Shown: positions 9,026-19,862 of the stretch, piece by piece | How positions within the stretch are numbered: the first letter of the stretch is position 1 | Layout: each line of letters starts with the position of its first letter | Origin: Luteibacter aegosomatissinici | Lineage (GTDB): Bacteria > Pseudomonadota > Gammaproteobacteria > Xanthomonadales > Rhodanobacteraceae | NCBI RefSeq assembly: GCF_023078495.1 | Contig: NZ_CP095742.1 | Coordinates: 3,782,001-3,846,000 of the forward strand | Length of the DNA: 64,000 nucleotides | Reading direction: 5' to 3' | The notes under the pieces: model-generated | Seen by the model: only the letters and a program-made list of their open reading frames with translations | The model's database searches: none | What the model was told of the DNA's origin: nothing | Program-made: the position numbers and the translations under genes

Positions 9026-9280
9026 AGAGCCGTCGGTGCCCACCCTCGAGGCGAGTTCCGCACAAGAGAGCGGCCGTAGGCCAGCCTTCCATAGGGCTGG
9101 CCCATGGCTCGCTAACGGGGCGGCGGTTGTAGGAGCGCACCTTGTGCGCGAATCAAAGGCACGGCGGCGCAGCCGCAACATCCGACGCGAGGGTGGGCAC
9201 CGACGGCTCTTCGCCTCAAAACCACCGGCGCGAGGCGGCGCAAGCCGCTGACCACACGCATTCGCGAACGCGAATGAACC
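9026..9280 (-). repeat. inverted repeat arm 2 (255 bp), contains a 185-bp TIR element
   Basis: Second copy, in opposite orientation to 8156-8410 and the same length. The TIR-bounded part is 9026-9210. The outer 70 bases (9211-9280) also match arm 1, up to the point where the tsf terminator begins on the other side. Differences between the arms are single substitutions such as those in the segments facing 8249-8275. Confidence 0.85.
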
Positions 9281-9393
9281 GATTCCATAGCGCAAGCGCG
9301 AATCGCCAAGCCCGCGACACTTTTCACGTACCTGTAACAAAGAACGCACGCTACACTACGCCTGTTTTGCCCCACACAATCTGGAGACCCCCC
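9281..9393 (+). promoter_or_regulatory. pyrH upstream region
   Basis: Because tsf ends with a terminator, pyrH needs its own promoter. A -10-like TACACT at 9352-9357 is present, but no -35 box at a standard distance is convincing. A CTGGAG ribosome binding site precedes the ATG at 9394. Confidence 0.35.
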
Positions 9394-10116
9394 ATGAGCA
9401 CCCCGCTGAATCACCGCCGAATCCTGCTCAAGCTCTCCGGTGAAGCCCTCATGGGCAGTGAAGACTACGGCATCGACCCCAAGGTCATCGGCCGCCTCGC
9501 CAAGGAAATCCTCGAAGTGATCGCCGCCGGCGTCCAGGTCGGCGTCGTCATCGGCGGCGGCAACATCTTCCGTGGCGCCGGCCTCGCCGCCTCCGGCATG
9601 GACCGCGTCACCGGCGACCACATGGGCATGCTCGCCACCGTCATGAACGCCCTCGCCATGCAGGACGCCATCGAAAAGCTCGGCGGCGAAGCCCGCACCA
9701 TGAGTGCCATCAAGATCAACGAAGTCTGCGAAGACTTCATCCGCCGCCGCGCCATCCGCCACCTCGAAAAGGGCCGCGTCGCCCTGTTCGCCGCCGGCAT
9801 CGGCAACCCCTTCTTCACCACCGATTCCGCCGCCGCCCTGCGCGCCGTTGAAGTCGGTGCCGACCTCCTGCTCAAGGCCACCAAGGTCGATGGCGTCTAC
9901 AGCGCCGATCCCAAGCGCGTGGCCGACGCCACCCGGTACGAGCACCTCACCTACAACCAGGTCATCGAGCGCCGCCTCGAGGTCATGGATACCGCCGCCA
10001 TCGCTCTGTGCCGCGAAAACAAGCTGCCGCTGCGCATCTACGACATGACCGAGCCGGGCAACCTCATGAAGATCATGCGCGGCGAGCCCGTCGGCACGCT
10101 GGTCGACGCCGGCTAA
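9394..10116 (+). CDS. pyrH: uridylate kinase PyrH
   Basis: Phosphorylates UMP to UDP, the first committed step to UTP and CTP; hexameric and regulated by GTP and UTP. The 240-residue amino acid kinase fold shows [14 protein letters not shown] at the ATP/UMP site, [11 protein letters not shown], and [16 protein letters not shown] in the C-terminal half. ATG at 9394 has a ribosome binding site (CTGGAG). It opens the pyrH-frr-uppS-cdsA-dxr-rseP-bamA run of essential envelope and translation genes. Confidence 0.97.
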   Translation: MSTPLNHRRILLKLSGEALMGSEDYGIDPKVIGRLAKEILEVIAAGVQVGVVIGGGNIFRGAGLAASGMDRVTGDHMGMLATVMNALAMQDAIEKLGGEARTMSAIKINEVCEDFIRRRAIRHLEKGRVALFAAGIGNPFFTTDSAAALRAVEVGADLLLKATKVDGVYSADPKRVADATRYEHLTYNQVIERRLEVMDTAAIALCRENKLPLRIYDMTEPGNLMKIMRGEPVGTLVDAG

Positions 10117-10167
10117 CCCCTTCCCGGCCCCTGGCGCGGTGCGGCACGGCCCCACCGCGCGCTTTGC

Positions 10168-10173
10168 TATACT
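10168..10173 (+). promoter_or_regulatory. possible -10 element before frr
   Basis: TATACT stands out in the 90-base pyrH-frr gap, 34 bases before the frr start. The -35 position is not well matched, so promoter activity is uncertain. Confidence 0.3.
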
Positions 10174-10206
10174 CGCCTGCTGACCTGATCCACGGAAATA
10201 CCGCCC

Positions 10207-10764
10207 ATGATCAATGACATCAAGAAAGATGCTGAGACCCGCATGGGCAAGAGCATCGATTCGCTCAAGCATGACCTGAAGTCGATCCGCACCGGTCGTG
10301 CCAACCCGTCGATCCTCGATAACATCAAGGTGCCCTATTACGGCACGGATACGCCGCTCTCGCAGGTCGCCAACGTGACCACGCCGGATGCCCGCTCGCT
10401 CTCGGTCAAGCCGTTCGACAAGGCCATGATCGGCCCGATCGAGAAGGCCATCATGGCGTCGGACCTGGGTATCACCCCCACCACGATGGGCATGGATATC
10501 CGCCTGAACTTCCCGCCGCCGACCGAGGAGCGCCGCAAGGAGCTCGCCAAGAGCGTGGCGAAGGAAGGCGAACAGGCCAAGATCGCCATCCGCAACGTCC
10601 GCCGCGATGCCATCCAGCACATCGACAAGCTGCTGAAGGACAAGGCCGTGACGGAAGACGACAAGAAGCGCGCCGATGACGACATCCAGAAGCTGACGGA
10701 CAAGTTCGTCAAGGAAGTGGATGACGTCGTCAAGGAAAAGGAAAAGGAGCTGATGGCGCTCTGA
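10207..10764 (+). CDS. frr: ribosome recycling factor
   Basis: Splits post-termination ribosomes together with EF-G. Exactly 185 residues, as in most bacteria. Signature segments include LKSIRTGRANPSILDNIKV in the first helix, FPPPTEERRKEL at the hinge between domains, and the long coiled-coil helices ending KEVDDVVKEKEKELMAL. uppS starts 21 bases after the stop. Confidence 0.98.
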   Translation: MINDIKKDAETRMGKSIDSLKHDLKSIRTGRANPSILDNIKVPYYGTDTPLSQVANVTTPDARSLSVKPFDKAMIGPIEKAIMASDLGITPTTMGMDIRLNFPPPTEERRKELAKSVAKEGEQAKIAIRNVRRDAIQHIDKLLKDKAVTEDDKKRADDDIQKLTDKFVKEVDDVVKEKEKELMAL

Positions 10765-10785
10765 CGCGCCATCGGTCCTGCGCCC

Positions 10786-11523
10786 ATGGCCGCGAAACCC
10801 GAACCCCGGGTTCCCCGCCACATCGCCATCGTCATGGATGGCAACGGCCGCTGGGCGAAGAAGCGCCTGCGCCCGCGCACGTTCGGCCACCACGCCGGCC
10901 AGAAGGCCGTGCGTGAGGCCGTCGAGTTCTGCCTGCGCCGTGGCGTCGCGTCGCTCACCCTTTTTGCCTTTTCCAGCGAGAACTGGGCTCGCCCCGAGGG
11001 CGAGGTCTCCGCGCTCATGGAGCTGTTCCTGAAGGCAATCGACCGCGAGGTGGATGAGCTGCATGGCAACGGCGTGCGTATCCGCTTCGTGGGCGACCTG
11101 GACGCCTTTGCGCCCGAGTTACGCGCCCGCATGCGTGGCGCCATGGAGCGCACCGCGGGCAATGCCGCGTTGAACATGAACGTCGCCGTGAATTACGGGG
11201 GCCGCTGGGATATCGCCCATGCCGCCCGCCTCGCCGCCGAAGCTATCGGCCGCGGTGAATTCAGCGCTGCGGATCTCGATGAGCAGCGTCTCCACACGTA
11301 CACCTGCCTGGCTGACCAGCCGCCGCTCGACCTGTTCATCCGCACGGGCGGTGAGCGCCGGGTCAGCAACTTTCTGCTCTGGCAGCTTGCGTACGCCGAG
11401 CTCTACTTCACCGACACCCTCTGGCCCGATGTCGACCACGCCTGCCTTTCCGAAGCGCTGGATGACTACGCCCGCCGCGAGCGCCGTTATGGCCGCACCG
11501 GCGAACAGGTCGCCACGAGCTAA
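10786..11523 (+). CDS. uppS: undecaprenyl diphosphate synthase (cis-prenyltransferase)
   Basis: Condenses isopentenyl units onto farnesyl diphosphate to make the C55 lipid carrier for peptidoglycan and O-antigen. The 245-residue protein shows the catalytic motif IAIVMDGNGRWAKKR with Asp18, the FSSENWARP block that follows the substrate tunnel, and the C-terminal RTGGERRVSNFLLWQLAYAELYF motif. Start MAAKPEPRVPRHIAIVMD lies just upstream of the active site as usual. Confidence 0.97.
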   Translation: MAAKPEPRVPRHIAIVMDGNGRWAKKRLRPRTFGHHAGQKAVREAVEFCLRRGVASLTLFAFSSENWARPEGEVSALMELFLKAIDREVDELHGNGVRIRFVGDLDAFAPELRARMRGAMERTAGNAALNMNVAVNYGGRWDIAHAARLAAEAIGRGEFSAADLDEQRLHTYTCLADQPPLDLFIRTGGERRVSNFLLWQLAYAELYFTDTLWPDVDHACLSEALDDYARRERRYGRTGEQVATS

Positions 11524-11535
11524 CGCCGGACCCCC

Positions 11536-12354
11536 ATGCTGAAACAACGCATCATCACTGCGGCGATCCTCCTCCCGATCGTACTCGCCCTCATCCTGCT
11601 GCCGCCCACCGGGTTCTTTGCAGCCGTTGCCGCGATCGCCTTCGTGGGCGCTGCGTGGGAATGGGCCCAGCTGGCCGGTTTCCGCACGCAGATCGGGCGG
11701 GGTGTCGTGGCAGCGGCCGCCGCCGTCATCATCATCGTGATGCTTCTGGTGCGCACCCACGGCCTGCTGGCGGCACTGACCTTTGCCGGCGTCGCGTGGT
11801 GGATCGGCTGCTGCTTCTGGCTGCGTCATTTCACCTTTGCAGCGGCACCCAACAGCGAAAACCGCATGCTGAAGCTCGGCGCGGGCCTGCTGGTCATCGT
11901 GCCGGCGCTTGCCGCCGCAGCCGACATTCACGCCAGCGAGCGTGGCCATGGCTGGACCTTGCTGGCCCTGGCGATCGTATGGGCCGCCGATACAGGGGCC
12001 TACTTCAGCGGCCGCTATTTCGGTCGACGCAAGCTCGCCCCCCGCATCTCCCCGGGCAAGACCTGGGCAGGCGTTTACGGCGCGGTCGCCGCCGGTGGCC
12101 TTGTCGCCCTGGTGGGTGGCTGGATCCTTGGCGTTGATGACACCGGCAAGCTTGTTGGCCTGGTCATCCTGGGCTTCGTCACCGTCGCCTTCGCCGTTGT
12201 CGGCGACCTGTTTGAAAGCCTGATGAAGCGGCATGCCGCCGTGAAGGATTCGGGTAGCCTGATCCCGGGTCACGGCGGCCTGCTCGATCGCATGGATAGT
12301 GTGTTCGCTGCCCTGCCCATCTTCGCGGCAGGCAAGCTCCTGCTGGGGCTGTAA
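11536..12354 (+). CDS. cdsA: phosphatidate cytidylyltransferase CdsA
   Basis: Makes CDP-diacylglycerol from phosphatidate and CTP in the inner membrane, the precursor of all phospholipids. The 272-residue protein consists mostly of membrane helices. The family signature near the C-terminus is complete: SLMKRHAAVKDSG followed by IPGHGGLLDRMD. It lies 12 bases after uppS and three bases before dxr, so cotranscription is likely. Its product feeds the CDP-alcohol phosphatidyltransferase at 30017. Confidence 0.96.
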   Translation: MLKQRIITAAILLPIVLALILLPPTGFFAAVAAIAFVGAAWEWAQLAGFRTQIGRGVVAAAAAVIIIVMLLVRTHGLLAALTFAGVAWWIGCCFWLRHFTFAAAPNSENRMLKLGAGLLVIVPALAAAADIHASERGHGWTLLALAIVWAADTGAYFSGRYFGRRKLAPRISPGKTWAGVYGAVAAGGLVALVGGWILGVDDTGKLVGLVILGFVTVAFAVVGDLFESLMKRHAAVKDSGSLIPGHGGLLDRMDSVFAALPIFAAGKLLLGL

Positions 12355-12357
12355 GCC

Positions 12358-13542
<1,185 letters not shown>

Positions 13543-13583
13543 ACTCGTTCCACCCAACGTTTTTTCGAGACCCGCCCCCTCAG

Positions 13584-14927
13584 ATGAGCCCATTCCTCGG
13601 TTCCGTGTTCTGGCTGCTTGTGACGCTTGGCGTCCTGGTGACCTTCCACGAATTCGGCCACTACTGGGTCGCGCGCCGCTGTGGCGTTCGCGTGCTGCGA
13701 TTCTCCGTGGGCTTTGGCCGCCCGCTGTGGCGTCGCGTCGCAAAGGACGGCACCGAATACCAGATCGCTGCGATCCCGCTTGGCGGGTACGTCAAGATGC
13801 TGGACGCGCGCGAGGGTGATGTGCCCGAGAGTGAGCGCGCCCAGGAATTCACCGGCAAGTCCGTGTGGAAGCGCATCGCCATCGTCGCGGCGGGTCCGGT
13901 ATTCAACCTCGTCTTTACCGTCGTGGCCTTCTGGGCCATGTACATGGTGGGTCGCCCCGATGTGGCCCCCATCATCACGGCCGCACCCGGCACGCCGGCC
14001 GCCGTCGCCGGTATCCACCCGGGCGATCGCCTGCTGGCGGTCGATGGCACGAACGTGTCCACCTGGAGCGATGCCACCGACGTCCTGTTCAACGGCCTGC
14101 TTGGCAATGAACCCGTGCCGGTGCACGTGCGCGGCACGGATGGCGCCGAGCGCAACGTCGTGCTCCCGGTGCAGAACCTCGCCTTCGGCGACGCGGGCAA
14201 GCGCTACCATGAACTGGGCCTCGACCTGGAATCGCCGCCGGCAATCATCAGCGAAGTCGTACCGGGCGATCCGGCCGCTGTCGCCGGCCTGCGCCCGGGC
14301 GACCGCATCACCAGCGTCAACGGCAACGCCGTGGATGATTTCGCGGCATTCACCAAGCTGGTCCAGGACCAGGCTGCCAAGTCACCCAAGCTCGCCCTCG
14401 GTATCCAGCGTGATGGCCAGGCGTCCACCCTCGATGTCACCGCGCGGATGAAGTCCGAGCAGGGCCAGCCCACCCGCTGGCTCGTGGGCATCGCGGGCAA
14501 GCCGATGGAAGCCGCGACACTGCGCTACGGGCCGGTCCGCGCCTTCACCGAGTCCCTGCGCGCCACCTGGACCGGCACGACATCCACGCTGGGCATGATC
14601 GGCAAGATGCTCTCGGGCCAGGCCTCCGCAAAGAACATCTCCGGCGTCATTGGCATTGCGCAGGTCGCCAACAGCGCGGCCAACCAGGGCCTTGGCTGGT
14701 TCCTCAACTTCCTGGGCCTGGTATCGCTGAGTCTTGCGATCTTGAACCTGTTGCCCATCCCCGTCTTGGACGGGGGACACCTGCTGTATTACCTTATTGA
14801 GTTGGTCAAAGGCAGCCCGGTCAGCGAACGCACCATGATCGCCGGCCAGTATGTGGGGCTCGCCTTGCTGTTCACACTGATGGGGTTGGCGTTTTTCAAC
14901 GACATCCAGCGAATGCTCGTCTCGTGA
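13584..14927 (+). CDS. rseP: site-2 intramembrane metalloprotease RseP
   Basis: Cleaves the anti-sigma factor RseA inside the membrane and removes remnant signal peptides. The 447-residue protein has the zinc motif HEFGH (His22, Glu23, His26) in the first membrane helix, two periplasmic PDZ domains (roughly 120-200 and 215-295), and the third metal ligand in the LPIPVLDGGHL motif of a later helix. Its place directly before bamA is standard in gammaproteobacteria. Confidence 0.96.
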   Translation: MSPFLGSVFWLLVTLGVLVTFHEFGHYWVARRCGVRVLRFSVGFGRPLWRRVAKDGTEYQIAAIPLGGYVKMLDAREGDVPESERAQEFTGKSVWKRIAIVAAGPVFNLVFTVVAFWAMYMVGRPDVAPIITAAPGTPAAVAGIHPGDRLLAVDGTNVSTWSDATDVLFNGLLGNEPVPVHVRGTDGAERNVVLPVQNLAFGDAGKRYHELGLDLESPPAIISEVVPGDPAAVAGLRPGDRITSVNGNAVDDFAAFTKLVQDQAAKSPKLALGIQRDGQASTLDVTARMKSEQGQPTRWLVGIAGKPMEAATLRYGPVRAFTESLRATWTGTTSTLGMIGKMLSGQASAKNISGVIGIAQVANSAANQGLGWFLNFLGLVSLSLAILNLLPIPVLDGGHLLYYLIELVKGSPVSERTMIAGQYVGLALLFTLMGLAFFNDIQRMLVS

Positions 14928-15068
14928 CGGGCGCGCATCGGTCTTACCCCGGCTACGGGCGCTTGCGCGCCTGCGGCCAGACGATGCCGGGCATGAGTCC
15001 GGCACGTGCTCCTCTTCGGTCCCCGGCCTCGTCCGCCGGTGGCTGGAATTAACCCATTGGAATCGACG

Positions 15069-17513
15069 ATGAAGCGTATCGCCGCCCTGATCCTGCTTGC
15101 CTCCCTGTCCGCCAATGCGCTTGCCTTCGAGCCGTTTGTCGTTTCCGATATCCGTATCGATGGCCTGACCCGCATTGCGCAGGGTACGGTGCTGAGCTAC
15201 CTGCCGATCGAGAAGGGCGACACCGTCAGCGATGACAAGGCACAAGCTGCCATTCGCGCCCTTTACCAGACCAAGTTCTTCAGCGACGTGGAAATCGATC
15301 GCGAAGGCGACATCCTGGTCATCAAGGTCATCGAGCGCCCGGCTATCGCCAAGCTCACGCTGCGTGGCAACAAGGACATCAAGGAAGACGACCTGCGCAA
15401 GGGCCTGAAGGAAATCGGCCTGGCCGAGGGTGAAACCTTCGATCGCCTGTCGCTCGATCGCGTCCAGCAGGAACTGATCCGCCAGTACTACAACCGCGGC
15501 AAGTACAACGTGTCGGTCGATCCGCACGTCACCCAGCTGGATCGCAACCGCGTCGCCATCGATATCGAAATCCGCGAAGGCAAGGCCGCCAAGATCAAGG
15601 AAATCAACGTCGTCGGCAACAAGGCGTTCACGGACAAGCAGATCCGCGACGGCTTTGAATCGAATACGTCCAACTGGCTGTCCTGGTACTCCAAGGATGA
15701 CCAGTACTCGCGTGAAAAGCTCTCGGGCGACCTCGAGAAGCTCAGCAATTACTACATGAACCGCGGCTACGCCGATTTCGGCATCGATTCCACGCAGGTG
15801 GCGATCAGCCCGGACAAGCGCGCCATGTACGTGGATGCCAGCGTCAAGGAAGGCGAGGTCTACACCGTTTCCGATGTGAAGCTCCTGGGTGAGCTCATCC
15901 TGCCGGAAGAGACCCTGCGCAAGCTGGTCTACATCCACAAGGGCGATACGTTCAACCGCGCCGCCATCGAAGCGTCTTCCGACGCGATCAAGGCCATCCT
16001 CGCCAACATCGGTTACGCCTTCGCCAAGGTCACCCCGGTGCCGAAGCTGGACAAGGACAAGCGCACCGCCGATCTCACCCTGTTCATCGAGCCGGGCAAG
16101 CGCGTGTACGTGCGCCGCGTGGTGTTCCAGGGCAATACCCGAACCGAAGACGAGGTGCTCCGCCGCGAAATGCGCCAGCTCGAAGGCGCGTGGTACTCGC
16201 AGGGCGCCATCGATCGTTCGAAGACCCGCCTGCAGCGCCTGGGTTACTTCAAGACCGTCGATATCGACAAGCAGCTGGTTCCGGGCACGGTCGACCAGGT
16301 GGACCTGACCGCGAAGGTGGAAGAACAGTCCGCCGGTTCGCTGATGTTCGGCGTGGGCTACTCGCAGTACTCGGGCATCATCCTGTCGGCCTCGGTATCG
16401 CAGAACAACTTCATGGGCACGGGTGACCGCTTCTCGATTGGTGCGGAAACCAGCACGTACTACAAGCGCGTCAACGCGAGCTACGTGAACCCGTACCTCA
16501 CCGACTCGGGCATCTCGCTGGGCTATAACCTCGGTTACAGCAAGCTCGATTACGGCGATACCGACCTGGCGAATTACACGTACAGCACCAAGTCGTTCGA
16601 ATCGACGCTGTCGTTCCCGATCACCGACTTCGATAACCTGTCGACCAGCCTGGGCATCAGCTCGAACCTGATCAACAGCTCGTACTACACGCCGCGCCAG
16701 CTGGTGGCCTACCAGGATGCGCTCGGCAACAAAACGATCCATTCGTGGACCTCGAGCCTGGGCTACACCCACGACACCCGCAACAGCTACTGGGCGCCGA
16801 CGCGCGGTGGCCAGCTGTCGCTGTCGATCTCGGGTGCACTGCCCGGCTCCACGGTGCAGTACTACAAGATCTTCGGCGAAGCCAACCACTACTGGCCGAT
16901 CGGCAAGGGCTTCGTGCTCTACCTCGATGGCCAGGTGGGTTACGGCAACACGTACGGCCAGAAGTACGACCACGACGGCTACGACATCGATCCGACGACC
17001 GGTAGCATCCGTCTCGATGCCAACGGCAACCCGGTCAAGCTGTACTCCAAGGGTGAAAAGGTCGCGTTCCCGTTCTGGGAGAACTACTACGCCGGTGGCG
17101 TGCGTGACGTCCGCGGCTTCCAGGACAACACCCTGGGCCCCCGCCTGTGCGATGGCGGCAGCGCCAGCTCCACCCCGGACAAGAAGAACAACTGCTCGGG
17201 CGGCTACTACAGCTACGGCCAGCCGGTCGGTGGCGCGTTCAAGACCCTCGGTACGGCGCAGGTGTTCCTGCCGCTGCCGTTCCTGAAGGACGTGAACACG
17301 GCTCGCGTGTCGTGGTTCGTCGATGTCGGCAACGTGTACGAGAGCTACTCGTCCTTCAAGGCCAGCGAACTGCGTGCCTCCACCGGTCTCTCGCTGCAGT
17401 GGCAGGCCCCGATCGGCCCGCTGATCATCAACTTCGCCGTGCCGTTCCGTAAGCAGCCGGGTGATAACCGCTTCGTCGAGCGCATCCAGTTCACGTTCGG
17501 CAACCAATTCTAA
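15069..17513 (+). CDS. bamA: outer membrane protein assembly factor BamA
   Basis: Central Omp85 subunit of the BAM complex that inserts beta-barrels into the outer membrane. The 814-residue precursor begins with a signal peptide (MKRIAALILLASLSANALA, cleavage before FEPF), followed by five POTRA domains to about residue 430 and a 16-strand barrel ending in a C-terminal aromatic, IQFTFGNQF. The barrel contains VRGFQDN, matching the VRGF motif of the family. ATG 15069 is chosen for the signal peptide. The gap to lpxD holds no skp gene but a strong hairpin. Confidence 0.97.
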   Translation: MKRIAALILLASLSANALAFEPFVVSDIRIDGLTRIAQGTVLSYLPIEKGDTVSDDKAQAAIRALYQTKFFSDVEIDREGDILVIKVIERPAIAKLTLRGNKDIKEDDLRKGLKEIGLAEGETFDRLSLDRVQQELIRQYYNRGKYNVSVDPHVTQLDRNRVAIDIEIREGKAAKIKEINVVGNKAFTDKQIRDGFESNTSNWLSWYSKDDQYSREKLSGDLEKLSNYYMNRGYADFGIDSTQVAISPDKRAMYVDASVKEGEVYTVSDVKLLGELILPEETLRKLVYIHKGDTFNRAAIEASSDAIKAILANIGYAFAKVTPVPKLDKDKRTADLTLFIEPGKRVYVRRVVFQGNTRTEDEVLRREMRQLEGAWYSQGAIDRSKTRLQRLGYFKTVDIDKQLVPGTVDQVDLTAKVEEQSAGSLMFGVGYSQYSGIILSASVSQNNFMGTGDRFSIGAETSTYYKRVNASYVNPYLTDSGISLGYNLGYSKLDYGDTDLANYTYSTKSFESTLSFPITDFDNLSTSLGISSNLINSSYYTPRQLVAYQDALGNKTIHSWTSSLGYTHDTRNSYWAPTRGGQLSLSISGALPGSTVQYYKIFGEANHYWPIGKGFVLYLDGQVGYGNTYGQKYDHDGYDIDPTTGSIRLDANGNPVKLYSKGEKVAFPFWENYYAGGVRDVRGFQDNTLGPRLCDGGSASSTPDKKNNCSGGYYSYGQPVGGAFKTLGTAQVFLPLPFLKDVNTARVSWFVDVGNVYESYSSFKASELRASTGLSLQWQAPIGPLIINFAVPFRKQPGDNRFVERIQFTFGNQF

Positions 17514-17543
17514 AAACGCCGTAACGCGGTTTTGTACAATCCC

Positions 17544-17581
17544 GGGGTGGCAGGCTAATCCCCTGCCACCCCTTCTCTTTT
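17544..17581 (+). terminator. hairpin terminator or attenuator between bamA and lpxD
   Basis: An 11-bp perfect stem GGGGTGGCAGG/CCTGCCACCCC (17544-17554 and 17562-17572) with a 7-base loop is followed by TTCTCTTTT. This has the form of an intrinsic terminator. A -10-like TACAAT lies just before it (17535-17540). It may reduce read-through from bamA into the lipid A genes. Confidence 0.65.
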
Positions 17582-17593
17582 GGGAGTCCCCCC

Positions 17594-18622
17594 GTGAGCG
17601 GCAACCCCCACTACACCCTGGCCGAACTTGCCGAGCGCTTTGGCCTGGAAGCGCATGGCGATCCCGCCACCACTGTCGATGGCGTCGGTACGCTGGCGGC
17701 GGCGACATCTTCCCAGTTCACGTTCCTGTCGAATTCGAAGTACACCTCCCAGCTCGCCGAGACGCAGGCCGGCATCGTGGTGCTACACGCGGATGCCCTG
17801 CCCCTGCGCCAGGGCGCGGCCCTCGTGGCGAAGGATCCTTACGTCGCCTACGCGAAAATCGCTGCGCTGTTCGAGGTCATGCCAGAGGCGCCCCGCGGCA
17901 TCCACGCAAGCGCGGTGGTCGCCCCGTCAGCGCGTATCCACGCCACGGCCAGCATCGGTCCGTGCTGCGTCGTGGAAGACGGCGCCGTCGTCGAGGAAGG
18001 CGCCATCCTGGGCCCGCATTGCACGATTGGCCCGGGCTGCGTGGTCGGAGCCGGCTCGCGCCTGGTGGCGCGCGTCACGCTGGTGATCCGCGTCACCCTG
18101 GGCAAAAGGGTCCTCGTCCATCCTGGCGCGGTGATCGGGTCCGATGGGTTTGGGCTCGCCTTCGATCGCGACCATTGGGTGAAACTGCCCCAGTTAGGCG
18201 GCGTGCGTATCGGCGATGACTGTGAAATTGGCGCGAACACCACGATCGACCGTGGCGCGCTGGAAGACACGGTGCTCGACGAAGACGTGCGCCTGGATAA
18301 CCAGATCCAGATCGCCCATAACGTGCATATCGGCGCCCATACGGCCATGGCAGGGTGCTCTGCGGTGGCCGGTAGTGCGAAAATTGGCCGTTACTGCCTG
18401 ATCGGCGGCAATGCGGGCATCCTCGGCCACCTCGAAGTGGCCGACCGGGTTACCATCACCGCGAAAAGCCTGGTCACGGCATCGATCCGGGAGGCCGGCG
18501 AGTATTCGTCGGGCTCCCCGCTGCAGGAAAACCGCCAGTGGCGGAAGAACGCGGCGCGAATGAAACACCTAGATGAGTTTGCGCGCCGCCTGGCGGCGCT
18601 GGAAAAGGATAAAGGGCAATGA
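17594..18622 (+). CDS. lpxD: UDP-3-O-acyl-glucosamine N-acyltransferase LpxD
   Basis: Third step of lipid A synthesis: transfers a hydroxyacyl chain from ACP to UDP-3-O-acylglucosamine. The 342 residues comprise an N-terminal uridine-binding domain (to about 100) with [11 protein letters not shown], a left-handed beta-helix of hexapeptide repeats, and a C-terminal helix. The catalytic His lies in the [22 protein letters not shown] region. Start is GTG at 17594 behind a GGGAG box. Its stop overlaps the fabZ start as ATGA. Confidence 0.95.
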   Translation: MSGNPHYTLAELAERFGLEAHGDPATTVDGVGTLAAATSSQFTFLSNSKYTSQLAETQAGIVVLHADALPLRQGAALVAKDPYVAYAKIAALFEVMPEAPRGIHASAVVAPSARIHATASIGPCCVVEDGAVVEEGAILGPHCTIGPGCVVGAGSRLVARVTLVIRVTLGKRVLVHPGAVIGSDGFGLAFDRDHWVKLPQLGGVRIGDDCEIGANTTIDRGALEDTVLDEDVRLDNQIQIAHNVHIGAHTAMAGCSAVAGSAKIGRYCLIGGNAGILGHLEVADRVTITAKSLVTASIREAGEYSSGSPLQENRQWRKNAARMKHLDEFARRLAALEKDKGQ

Positions 18623-19092
18623 CCGAATTGAAAGCTGCCGTGACGCTCCCGGTGGATGTCGAACAGATCCAGCGGCTGCTCCCGCACCGCTATCCGTTCC
18701 TGCTGGTGGATCGCGTCATCGCGATCGACCCGGGTAAGACGATCACGGCGGTCAAGAACGTCACGATCAACGAGCCCTTCTTCCAGGGTCATTTCCCCGG
18801 CCACCCGGTGATGCCGGGCGTGCTTATCGTCGAAGCCATGGCGCAGACCGCCGGGTTGCTGACCCAGATCACCAGCCAGGTGGATGGCGCGGCCGGCAGC
18901 CCGCTGTTCTATCTGGTGAAAGTGGACAACGCCCGCTTCTCGGCCGTCGTCGCGCCGGGCGATCAGCTCGTCATGGAGGTGTCGCTCAAGCGCCTTATCC
19001 GCGGCATGGGCCTGTTCGAGGCCACCGCACGGGTCGATGGCAAGGTCGTCGCCTGCTGCGAACTGATGTGCGCCGCGAGGAGCGACAAATGA
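18619..19092 (+). CDS. fabZ: 3-hydroxyacyl-ACP dehydratase FabZ
   Basis: Dehydrates 3-hydroxyacyl-ACP in fatty acid elongation, competing with lipid A synthesis for the same substrates. The 157-residue hot-dog fold protein shows [14 protein letters not shown], the catalytic His in [15 protein letters not shown] and the catalytic Glu in [10 protein letters not shown]. It overlaps lpxD and lpxA by four bases each, so the three are translationally coupled. Confidence 0.97.
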   Translation: MTELKAAVTLPVDVEQIQRLLPHRYPFLLVDRVIAIDPGKTITAVKNVTINEPFFQGHFPGHPVMPGVLIVEAMAQTAGLLTQITSQVDGAAGSPLFYLVKVDNARFSAVVAPGDQLVMEVSLKRLIRGMGLFEATARVDGKVVACCELMCAARSDK

Positions 19093-19862
19093 TCCACCCG
19101 ACCGCGCAGATCGATCCTTCCGCGCGGATCGCGGATAACGTCAGCATCGGTGCGTACAGCATCATCGGCGCCGACGTGGTCATCGGCGAAGGTACAAGCA
19201 TCGGCCCGCATGTGGTGATCGAAGGCCCCACGGTCATTGGCCGCGATAACCGCATCCTGCAGTTCGCGTCCATCGGTGGGCCGCCGCAGGACAAGAAATG
19301 GCAGGGTGAGCGCACGGAAGTCGTCATCGGCGACCGTAACCTCATTCGCGAATTCGTCACCATCAATCGCGGAACCGGCGATGGCGGTGGCGTCACGCGC
19401 GTGGGTAACGACAACTGGCTGCTGGCTTACGTGCACATCGCGCACGATTGCCAGGTGGGCAACAACGTCGTGTTCTCCAACTACTCCGCCCTGGCGGGCC
19501 ATGCCGAGATCGGCGACTGGACCATCATGTCGGGGTATTCCGGCGTGCACCAGTTCTGCAAGGTCGGCGCACACGCGTTCATCGGCATGGGTTGCCTGGT
19601 CGGTTCCGATGTACCGCCCTTCGTGATGATGGCGAACGAAACGCGCGGCCGCCCACGCGGCATCAATAGCGAAGGCCTCAAGCGCCGCGGTTTCGATACC
19701 ACGCGCATCGCCGCCATCAAGCGCGCTTACCGCACGCTGTACATGGCAGGGTTGCCGCTGGCCGAGGCCCGCGAGCAGCTGGTCACGCAAGCTGAAACCA
19801 GCGAAGACGTGCGCCAGATGCTCGATTTCCTGGATCGCAGCGAGCGCTCGCTCGCCCGGTGA
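19089..19862 (+). CDS. lpxA: UDP-N-acetylglucosamine O-acyltransferase LpxA
   Basis: First step of lipid A synthesis. The 257-residue protein is a hexapeptide-repeat beta-helix ([20 protein letters not shown] onward) with a C-terminal helical domain. The catalytic His is expected in [13 protein letters not shown], and the family segment [20 protein letters not shown] is present. ATG at 19089 overlaps the fabZ stop (ATGA) and is preferred over an upstream start inside fabZ. Confidence 0.96.
   Translation: MIHPTAQIDPSARIADNVSIGAYSIIGADVVIGEGTSIGPHVVIEGPTVIGRDNRILQFASIGGPPQDKKWQGERTEVVIGDRNLIREFVTINRGTGDGGGVTRVGNDNWLLAYVHIAHDCQVGNNVVFSNYSALAGHAEIGDWTIMSGYSGVHQFCKVGAHAFIGMGCLVGSDVPPFVMMANETRGRPRGINSEGLKRRGFDTTRIAAIKRAYRTLYMAGLPLAEAREQLVTQAETSEDVRQMLDFLDRSERSLAR

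Noticed and set aside
14382-17708. 1108-codon open frame antisense to bamA and neighbours
   Set aside because: Open only because GC-rich third positions remove stops; the opposite strand encodes BamA with full domain structure, and the antisense product is repetitive and family-less.
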